From: JAQBFJ01 sp032123435
Lineage (GTDB): Bacteria > Verrucomicrobiota > Kiritimatiellia > UBA8416 > JAQBFJ01
Length of the DNA stretch: 14,365 nt
Direction of reading: 5' to 3'
Assembly (NCBI GenBank): GCA_032123435.1
Contig: JAQBFJ010000279.1
Span: 1-14,365, forward strand
Position 1 is the first letter of the stretch. Each line of letters starts with the position of its first letter. The notes under the pieces are model-generated. The model made no database searches. It was not told the origin of the DNA and saw only the letters and a program-made list of their open reading frames with translations. The position numbers were made by a program, and so were the translations under genes. Positions 6,315-12,260 of this stretch are shown piece after piece.

Positions 6315-7142
6315 CTATTTTCTCCGTCCTTCTATTATAAACTTACTTGACGGCTTTCTCCTGTTCCTGGTCTTGCCGCCCTTAGACAACTTACCCCAAG
6401 GCGAAACCGGATGACCGCCGCCCGAACTACGCCCTTCACCACCTCCCATCGGATGATCAACAGGATTCATCGCAACACCACGCACCGTCGGCCTGATGCC
6501 GCGCCATCGCCGACGCCCAGCCTTGCCGTCAACCGTGCTGGAATGTTCGAGATTCCCTATCTGCCCAACCGTGGCCATGCAATCAATATTCACCTTCCTT
6601 ATTTCACCGGAAGGCAACCTTATATTGGCAAACCGACCTTCACTTGACATCAGTTGCGCACTTCCGCCAGCTGTCCTCACCAGCTTAGCGCCGCCGCCAG
6701 GCTCCATTTCAATATTATGCACAAATGTCCCAAGCGGAATCTTCGCCAACGGCATGGCGTTGCCAATACCAGGCTCAACATCAGGCCCGGACATTACCTC
6801 ACTCCCCACTTTCAACTTGAAAGGAGCTATAATATACCTCTTCTCGCCATCCGCATAGTTTAATAAAGCTATATTTGCAGAACGATTAGGATCATATTCA
6901 ATCCCAGCCACCTTCGCCGGTATCCCAACTTTGTCTCGCTTGAAATCAATCGACCGATATTTCCTCTTGTGCCCTCCACCACGATGACGCACTGTGATGC
7001 GACCGGAAGAACCACGCCCCGCCCTTTGCTTCTGACTTTCCACCAGCGAACGCTCAGGTTTTGTCTTGGTAATCTGATCAAAATCAGACGTAACAAGAAA
7101 ACGCATGCTGGGTGTCGTTGGTCTATATTTCCTTAAAGCCAT
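6315..7142 (-). CDS. rplB: 50S ribosomal protein L2 (uL2)
   Basis: L2 is a primary 23S rRNA-binding protein next to the peptidyl-transferase centre and is required for subunit association. The product is 275 residues, the normal length. Motifs are the N-terminal RITVRHRGGGHKRKYR, YDPNRSANIALLNYADGEKRYI in the OB-like domain, the SH3-like domain around IRLPSGEIRKV, and the C-terminal VRGVAMNPVDHPMGGGEGR. H230 in the Asp-His-Pro turn corresponds to the conserved E. coli H229 (mature numbering). The following His of E. coli is Met here, a variant I believe is common in other phyla. AAGGA precedes the ATG by about seven bases. Confidence 0.99.
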   Translation of the reverse strand: MALRKYRPTTPSMRFLVTSDFDQITKTKPERSLVESQKQRAGRGSSGRITVRHRGGGHKRKYRSIDFKRDKVGIPAKVAGIEYDPNRSANIALLNYADGEKRYIIAPFKLKVGSEVMSGPDVEPGIGNAMPLAKIPLGTFVHNIEMEPGGGAKLVRTAGGSAQLMSSEGRFANIRLPSGEIRKVNIDCMATVGQIGNLEHSSTVDGKAGRRRWRGIRPTVRGVAMNPVDHPMGGGEGRSSGGGHPVSPWGKLSKGGKTRNRRKPSSKFIIEGRRK

Positions 7143-7167
7143 TTACTCTTCCTTTTCCACAATAACA

Positions 7168-7449
7168 TTATGTCAAATCTATCTGACTGCCTTCTTTCAA
7201 TGTCACAACCGCGCGTTTCCAATGAGCACGCCGGCCATAGTTAGCCCTGCGCTCACGCTTCTTTTTCCCTGTATAATTCATCGTGTTTACATCCATGACG
7301 ACAACATCAAATTTCTTTTCCACAGCATGCTTGATCTCTATCTTATTGGCATTCCGGTCCACACGAAAAAGATACTTATTCCCAGACTCTTTAAGATCAG
7401 TGCCTTTTTCTGTAACCTGTATTCTTTTTACAATCAATTCATGCTTCAC
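7168..7449 (-). CDS. rplW: 50S ribosomal protein L23 (uL23), GTG start
   Basis: L23 sits at the tunnel exit beside L29 and is the main ribosomal dock for trigger factor and SRP. The chosen form is 93 residues, close to the usual 95-100. It shows RIQVTEKGTDL, the family's early Ser/Thr-Glu-Lys motif, NKIEIKHAVEKKFDV, VNTMNYTGKKKR, and the C-terminal WKRAVVTLKEGSQIDL. I placed the start at the GTG at 7449, one base after the rplD TAA and six bases after GGAAG. A longer TTG start at 7485 would overlap rplD by 35 bases and add twelve residues without family support. Confidence 0.95.
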   Translation of the reverse strand: MKHELIVKRIQVTEKGTDLKESGNKYLFRVDRNANKIEIKHAVEKKFDVVVMDVNTMNYTGKKKRERRANYGRRAHWKRAVVTLKEGSQIDLT

Positions 7450-7450
7450 T

Positions 7451-8113
7451 TTATTCTTCCACTCCACTATTGCCGACTTCAGCAACTTTTCCCGAAAGCC
7501 TGGCCTTCACCGTTTCCATTCCCGATTTGCTCAATACCACAACCGGATAGCGAACCAAATCATACGCACTAAGCTCCATTGCGTTAACAACTGCAACATT
7601 CTCGACATTACGCGACGCTAAAATCAGATTCTTATCCCTGTCGCCAGTAATAAACAAAGCTGACTTCTTAATGCCAAGCGCCTTTAATAATGAAACAAAT
7701 AACGCCGTCTTGGGCTCTTCCAACGTTAATTTCTCAACAATCCGCACATTGCCGTCAGCCACTCTGTCACTAAACGCCCGTTTGAAAGCCAGTTTGGCCA
7801 CTTTTTTGTTCACTTTAACCGAATAATCACGAGGCCTCGGCCCAAACGCAACAGCTCCGCCACGCCATACTGGAGACTGACGATAACCAGCGCGCGCACG
7901 ACCTGTCCCTTTCTGCCTCCAAGGCTTCTTGTTACTTCCTGCCACCTCACCCTTACTCAAAGTGGAAGCAGAACCGCTCCTGCGCCCAGCCAGACAGGCC
8001 ACTACTACATCATGCACAGCCTGCCTTCCTTTGCTCATCTCAAGAAGATCATCGGCAATATCGAACATGCCGACCTCGCCGCCCTTCATGTCATAAATCG
8101 TTAACTTGCTCAT
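7451..8113 (-). CDS. rplD: 50S ribosomal protein L4 (uL4)
   Basis: L4 organises domain I of 23S rRNA and, with L22, forms the tunnel constriction; in E. coli it also represses the S10 operon and inhibits RNase E. The chosen product is 220 residues. It has the N-terminal MSKLTIYDMKGGEVG, the long extended tunnel loop (about 43-98) with KPWRQKGTGRARAG and YRQSPVWRGGAVAFGP, then the globular part. The ATG at 8113 overlaps the rplC TAA by one base (TAATG). An in-frame start seven codons upstream lies inside rplC and does not match the family. Confidence 0.97.
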   Translation of the reverse strand: MSKLTIYDMKGGEVGMFDIADDLLEMSKGRQAVHDVVVACLAGRRSGSASTLSKGEVAGSNKKPWRQKGTGRARAGYRQSPVWRGGAVAFGPRPRDYSVKVNKKVAKLAFKRAFSDRVADGNVRIVEKLTLEEPKTALFVSLLKALGIKKSALFITGDRDKNLILASRNVENVAVVNAMELSAYDLVRYPVVVLSKSGMETVKARLSGKVAEVGNSGVEE

Positions 8114-8781
8114 TACGTCTTGCCCTGTGAACACGCCTTTACAGATACAGCGCTTTTCTTTATGGACTTTCTCACAACTACCAACCCTCCATCAGGGCCA
8201 GGCACCGCACCGCGCACCAAAAGTACATTATCTTCACCCTTGATCCCAACCAATTTCAAATTCTGCTGAGTAACCGTAACATGCCCATAATGCCCCGGCA
8301 TCCTCTGCCCCTTCGCTACACGCGCAGGATATGAACACTGACCAATTGAGCCTACACGCCTGTGTGAACCACTGCCATGGGTCTTCGGACCACCTGCCAT
8401 CCTGTGACGCTTAACAACACCTGTGAATCCCCTGCCCTTCGTAATGCCTGTAATATCAACATGCGACACACCATCAAAAATAGACACGCTTATTGAATCT
8501 CCCTGCTTAAACGCATCACCATCTTCTAAATTGAATTCCTTTAAAAAACGCTTAGGCACAGTCACACCAGCCTTCTTGAACCTGCCCATTGCCGACTTGG
8601 TAATACGACTCTCCTTAGCGTCATCAAAGCCTATCTGCACAGCATCATATCCATCAGTATTCCTAGTCTTCAACTGAACCACTACACATGGCCCAACTTC
8701 AAGTACCGTAACAGGCAGAGAATGACCTCTCTCGTTAAACACCTGCGTCATCCCTATCTTTTTTCCCAATAAGCCCTGCAT
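8113..8781 (-). CDS. rplC: 50S ribosomal protein L3 (uL3)
   Basis: L3 is one of the first proteins in 50S assembly and its central loop reaches the peptidyl-transferase centre. The 222-residue product begins MQGLLGKKIGMTQVF, the family start. DITGITKGRGFTGVVKRH opens the extension that runs from about 123 to 166, including GPKTHGSGSHRRVGSIGQ; the Gln at 148 aligns with the E. coli residue methylated by PrmB. GAGG lies six bases before the ATG. It starts 9 bases after rpsJ and overlaps rplD by one base, so the three are probably coupled. Confidence 0.98.
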   Translation of the reverse strand: MQGLLGKKIGMTQVFNERGHSLPVTVLEVGPCVVVQLKTRNTDGYDAVQIGFDDAKESRITKSAMGRFKKAGVTVPKRFLKEFNLEDGDAFKQGDSISVSIFDGVSHVDITGITKGRGFTGVVKRHRMAGGPKTHGSGSHRRVGSIGQCSYPARVAKGQRMPGHYGHVTVTQQNLKLVGIKGEDNVLLVRGAVPGPDGGLVVVRKSIKKSAVSVKACSQGKT

Positions 8782-8790
8782 AATCGCCTC

Positions 8791-9099
8791 TTAAATCTTT
8801 ATCGTTATATCCACTCCTGCCGGTAAATTCAACTTCTTCAGCTCGTCCACTGTCTTAGCCGTTGGATTCACTATATCCATAAGCCTCTTGTGCGTACGCA
8901 TCTCAAATTGATCCATGGATTTCTTGTCAACATGTGGACTGCGATTGACCGTGTACCTCTCAATTTTTGTTGGTAAAGGAATCGGACCAACAATCTGCGC
9001 ACCAGTATCCTTGGCAGTATTGATAATATCCAACACAGCCTGATCCAAAACCCTGTTATCATATGCCAATAACCGTATTCTTATCCGCTGACCTTGCAT
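8791..9099 (-). CDS. rpsJ: 30S ribosomal protein S10 (uS10)
   Basis: S10 sits in the head of the 30S subunit near S3 and S14; in E. coli it also acts as NusE in antitermination. The product is 102 residues (E. coli 103). It shows QRIRIRLLAYDNRVLDQAV, the loop GPIPLPTKIERYTVNRSPHVDK, SMDQFEMRTHKRLMDI, and a C-terminus close to LPAGVDITIKI. I chose the ATG at 9099; a GTG two codons upstream is also possible. It follows fusA directly. In many bacteria tuf lies between them, and it is missing here. Confidence 0.98.
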   Translation of the reverse strand: MQGQRIRIRLLAYDNRVLDQAVLDIINTAKDTGAQIVGPIPLPTKIERYTVNRSPHVDKKSMDQFEMRTHKRLMDIVNPTAKTVDELKKLNLPAGVDITIKI

Positions 9100-9145
9100 T
9101 GCCACTCTCTTCCCTGTTCCATTAACTTTTATTACAGTCGCCTTT

Positions 9146-11281
9146 TTATCTGTTTATCATCTTTTCTTTCACCGCTTTGGGCACAACCTTGAACTCTTCC
9201 GGCTCCATTGTATAACTCGCACTCCCGCTGGTTAACGATCGTACTACCGTCGAGTACCCGAATAATTCTGCCAATGGCACTTCAACCTTTATTACCTGAC
9301 TGTTCACACGCGTCGTTATTTCCTTTACATGACCACGACGACCATTCAAATCACCCAGCACATCTCCCATATGCTCCGATCCCGTCATTATTTCCAGAAG
9401 CATAATCGGTTCAAGAAATTCCAGCCCCGCAGCCAGGACAGCATCCCGGAATGCCAGCACAGCTGCAGTTCTGAATGCCATGCTGGTCGAAAATTCTATG
9501 TCAAAACTGCCTCCAACAACATTAACAACCAAATCCGTCATGGGGTACCTGCCAAGCACGCCCGTCATTATCCCGTCATTAAGGCCTGCCTCAACATCCT
9601 TCACAAATTCAGCAGGTATGGAATCAGTGCGCGTCATGAATTTAATCACATTGCCCGAAGAACGCTGACCATTGTTAACCTCAACTATAACATGCCCGAA
9701 TTGACGGCTCCCGCCTATTTCCCTGTCAAACTCATGCTCTCCACGTCCTGTCCCTTTTACAGTCTCGTAATACGCAACCATCGGCTTACCGGTAAGAGCA
9801 ACAACATTGAACTCCCTTTCTAATCTGTCCTTTAAAATCTCAAGATGCAACTCTCCCATCCCGCTTAATACCGTCTGTCCCGTCTCAGTGTCAGTTCTTA
9901 CAATACACGTAGGATCCTCTGCCGCCAATACCTCCAGCGCCATATCCAACTTGTCCTTGTCAGCTCTTGTTTTCGGCTCAATTGCCATGAACATGACAGG
10001 TTCGGGAAAACGCATTTTTTCAAACTCAAGCGGAGCGTTCTCCGTACAAAGAGTGTCACCCGTAGTGACCTCCTTCAGCCCGGCAATTGCCCCTATTTCA
10101 CCCGCCCACAGATTTTCGATCTCAATCCTGCTGTCAGCATGCACCTGAAACACTTTGCTGACCCGTTCCCTTTTCCCTGTGCGTGGATTATAAACATTCT
10201 GCCCCTTGCGTATATGCCCTGAATACACGCGTGTAAAAAACAGCTTGCCGACATAAGCGTCACTCGCCAGCTTGAACACAATCGCACTCGTAGGCTCTGA
10301 ATCATCAGCATGGCGCGCTATCTTCTCCCCTGTTTTTGTGCTAACCCCTTCAACCATAGGAACATCTGATGGTGCTGGCAGATAATCAACAACCGCGTCA
10401 AGCAACTGTTGTACCCCCCTGTTCTTCAAGGAGGAGCCGCATAATACCGGCACAAACTTGTTTGCTATTGTTGCCCTGCGAATGCCTTTAAGAAGAATAT
10501 CTTCCGCTACATCGGTTTTTTCCAGAAAAGCTTCCAACACAGTTTCATCCGTTTCTGCCACCATTTCAACAAGTTCAGCTCTGGCCCTTTCCGCATCAGC
10601 CGCCAACTCCGGTGGTATTTCGGAAATATTAACCTTCTCACCTAAACTGCCATCGTCAAACGATATCGCCCGCATACGTATAAGATCAATAACTCCTTTG
10701 AATGACTCTTCCGCACCCCACGGTAGCTGAACTGGCACAGCATTTGAACCCAGTCTTTTTCTCATTTCACCCACAACTCTCCCGAAATCAGCACCCATCC
10801 GATCCATTTTGTTAATGTAGGCAATTCTCGGAACATGGTATCGTTCCGCCTGATGCCATACGGTCTCCGATTGAGGCTGTACACCGCCAACAGCACAAAA
10901 AACCCCTATCGCCCCGTCCAGCACTCTCAATGAACGCTCCACTTCAACTGTAAAATCAACATGTCCAGGCGTATCTATAATGTTAATCTTGTGCTCACGC
11001 CAGAAACAGGTCGTTGCCGCACTAGTAATGGTAATGCCTCTTTCCTTTTCCTGTATCATCCAGTCCATCACGGCCGTGCCATCATGGACCTCACCAATCT
11101 TGTAAACACAGCCGGCATAATACAAAATCCTTTCCGTGGTAGTGGTCTTGCCTGCATCAATATGCGCCACAATACCTATATTGCGGATCATGTGCAGACC
11201 ATGCCTCTCATCCGGAGCAGGCCCTTGCAACAACCCACCAGATTTCCCCTTATGCTTTTTCTGTTCCAAAACTACTGCCAT
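9146..11281 (-). CDS. fusA: Elongation factor G, divergent in domain IV
   Basis: EF-G is the cytosolic GTPase that drives tRNA-mRNA translocation and, with RRF, ribosome recycling. The 711-residue product has intact GTPase motifs: AHIDAGKT (39-46), RGIT (81-84), DTPGH (103-107), NKMD (157-160) and CGSS (281-284). Domains II-III follow (SGMGELHLEI near 473-482). Domain IV is unusual. The first tip loop reads REIGGSRQ (520-527) where E. coli has KQSGGRGQ, and the second reads SFDIEFSTS where E. coli has SYHDVDSSE, so the H583 position is Asp (D594). Domain V keeps GDVLGDL.GRRG and LFGYSTVVRSLTSG. About 30 Lys/Gly-rich residues precede the conserved IRNIGI start. ATG at 11281 follows GGTGAT by four bases; ATG at 11293, GTG at 11290 and ATG at 11191 are alternatives. 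It could be a translocase or a paralogue related to spdEFG types. Confidence 0.95.
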   Translation of the reverse strand: MAVVLEQKKHKGKSGGLLQGPAPDERHGLHMIRNIGIVAHIDAGKTTTTERILYYAGCVYKIGEVHDGTAVMDWMIQEKERGITITSAATTCFWREHKINIIDTPGHVDFTVEVERSLRVLDGAIGVFCAVGGVQPQSETVWHQAERYHVPRIAYINKMDRMGADFGRVVGEMRKRLGSNAVPVQLPWGAEESFKGVIDLIRMRAISFDDGSLGEKVNISEIPPELAADAERARAELVEMVAETDETVLEAFLEKTDVAEDILLKGIRRATIANKFVPVLCGSSLKNRGVQQLLDAVVDYLPAPSDVPMVEGVSTKTGEKIARHADDSEPTSAIVFKLASDAYVGKLFFTRVYSGHIRKGQNVYNPRTGKRERVSKVFQVHADSRIEIENLWAGEIGAIAGLKEVTTGDTLCTENAPLEFEKMRFPEPVMFMAIEPKTRADKDKLDMALEVLAAEDPTCIVRTDTETGQTVLSGMGELHLEILKDRLEREFNVVALTGKPMVAYYETVKGTGRGEHEFDREIGGSRQFGHVIVEVNNGQRSSGNVIKFMTRTDSIPAEFVKDVEAGLNDGIMTGVLGRYPMTDLVVNVVGGSFDIEFSTSMAFRTAAVLAFRDAVLAAGLEFLEPIMLLEIMTGSEHMGDVLGDLNGRRGHVKEITTRVNSQVIKVEVPLAELFGYSTVVRSLTSGSASYTMEPEEFKVVPKAVKEKMINR

Positions 11282-11286
11282 CCCTA

Positions 11287-11757
11287 TCACCATGCATAGT
11301 GAGCAAAGGCCTTATTAGCCTGAGCCATTTTATGCGTTTCATCACGCTTTTTTACAGCGTTACCTTCATTTTTATAAGCATCCATTAACTCCATCCCCAA
11401 AGCCTTTTTCATGGCAACGCCTTTCCTGCTGCCTGAAAACTGAATCAACCAACGCAACGCAAGAGCCATCTGACGATCACGCCCAATTTCAACCGGCACT
11501 TGATACGTAGCACCTCCCACACGCCTCGACTTCACCTCTACTCTCGGCTTTACGTTATCCACCGCTTTTATCAATATTTCTATCGGATCAACATTCATTA
11601 TCTTCTTAACATGCTCTAGCGCACCATATACAATTCTCTCGGCAGTAGCTTTCTTGCCGCAAATCATTACATGATTGATCACCTTGGCCACAAGTTCACT
11701 GTTGAACTTAGGATCCGGCGCCAAAACCTTTTTCGCTGCTCTTCTCCTTCTCGACAT
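11287..11757 (-). CDS. rpsG: 30S ribosomal protein S7 (uS7)
   Basis: S7 nucleates assembly of the 30S head and contacts the E-site tRNA and mRNA exit channel; in E. coli it represses str-operon translation by binding the rpsL-rpsG spacer. The 156-residue product has the N-terminal MSRRRRAAKK, ELVAKVINHVMICGKKATAERIVY, RVGGATYQVPVEI for the beta hairpin, and the C-terminal signature around GNAVKKRDETHKMAQANKAFAHYAW (ending KRDETHKMAQANKAFAHYAW). The 60-base gap after rpsL contains an imperfect hairpin that could be the S7 control site. The TGA stop overlaps the GGTGAT that may serve as the fusA ribosome binding site. Confidence 0.98.
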   Translation of the reverse strand: MSRRRRAAKKVLAPDPKFNSELVAKVINHVMICGKKATAERIVYGALEHVKKIMNVDPIEILIKAVDNVKPRVEVKSRRVGGATYQVPVEIGRDRQMALALRWLIQFSGSRKGVAMKKALGMELMDAYKNEGNAVKKRDETHKMAQANKAFAHYAW

Positions 11758-11775
11758 ACCTTACTCTTTCTCAAG

Positions 11776-11802
11776 GCCGACAGGGCAATGAAGACCCTCG
11801 GC
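11776..11802 (-). promoter_or_regulatory. Hairpin in the rpsL-rpsG spacer, possible S7 autoregulatory site
   Basis: The 60-base spacer can form an 8-bp stem: GCCGA with TCGGC, plus GGG with CCC after a two-base bulge (CA on the plus strand at 11781-11782), closed by a 9-base loop. In E. coli S7 binds the equivalent spacer to repress its own translation. The position matches; the sequence has not been compared with a defined S7 site. No T-run follows, so it is not a terminator. Confidence 0.45.
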
Positions 11803-11817
11803 TAACTTATCTTAACC

Positions 11818-12198
11818 TTAAGTTTTTGCTTCTCCCTTTTTAACTCCATATTTGGAACGCCCTCTTTTCCTTCCCTCAACACCAAGACTATCCTGCGTTC
11901 CCCTCACAATGTGATAACGGACTCCCGGCAAATCTTTTACACGCCCGCCCCTGACAAGAACCACGCTGTGCTCCTGTAAATTATGCCCAACACCTGGTAT
12001 GTACGCCGTAATTTCATAACCCGACGTCAATCGCACCCTCGCAATCTTACGAAGAGCAGAATTCGGCTTCTTCGGCGTCTGCGTTTTCACAAGCAGGCAT
12101 ACACCACGCCTCTGAGGACAACCAACTAACGCCGGAGAATTACTCTTCTTCTTCGCCTGTCTTCTTCCTTTTCTAACCAACTGATTTATAGTGGGCAT
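11818..12198 (-). CDS. rpsL: 30S ribosomal protein S12 (uS12)
   Basis: S12 lies at the decoding centre and shapes tRNA selection accuracy. The 126-residue product starts MPTINQLVRKGR and carries TPKKPNSALRKIARVRL (41-57) with Lys at 43, and GRVKDLPGVRYHIVRG (85-100) with Lys at 88. These are the wild-type residues at the positions where E. coli changes give streptomycin resistance. D89 is the site thiomethylated by RimO in E. coli. The C-terminus is basic (GRKRGRSKYGVKKGE). AAGGA lies six bases before the ATG. It follows rpoC after 62 bases. Confidence 0.99.
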   Translation of the reverse strand: MPTINQLVRKGRRQAKKKSNSPALVGCPQRRGVCLLVKTQTPKKPNSALRKIARVRLTSGYEITAYIPGVGHNLQEHSVVLVRGGRVKDLPGVRYHIVRGTQDSLGVEGRKRGRSKYGVKKGEAKT

Positions 12199-12260
12199 AA
12201 CATTCCTTAAAATAAAAAAAGAACTTGAATACTATCAAAACTATTTCATGTATTACAAGC
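12199..12260 (-). other. rpoC-rpsL intercistronic gap, AT-rich
   Basis: This 62-base stretch is the longest gap in the window. It is AT-rich, with a weak imperfect palindrome (TTGATAGTATTCAA) followed by a run of seven T before the AAGGA of rpsL. The palindrome is too weak for an intrinsic terminator. A TTGATA/TATTTT pair with 18-base spacing would start RNA essentially at the rpsL start codon, so it is not a convincing promoter. I see nothing else. Confidence 0.4.

Noticed and set aside
6444..6458. Met in place of the second His of the L2 DHPHGGGEG motif
   Set aside because: The functionally important His (E. coli H229) is kept, and as far as I recall the DHPM variant is common in several phyla.
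9208..9823. Open frames on the plus strand opposite fusA, up to 164 codons
   Set aside because: They are shadows of the fusA coding frame: no ribosome binding sites, no recognisable domains, and the minus strand is clearly the coding strand.
12199..12260. Possible promoter (TTGATA ... TATTTT) or terminator (palindrome plus T-run) between rpoC and rpsL
   Set aside because: The promoter would place the RNA start at the rpsL start codon, leaving no room for its ribosome binding site. The palindrome has too few pairs and too little GC for an intrinsic terminator.
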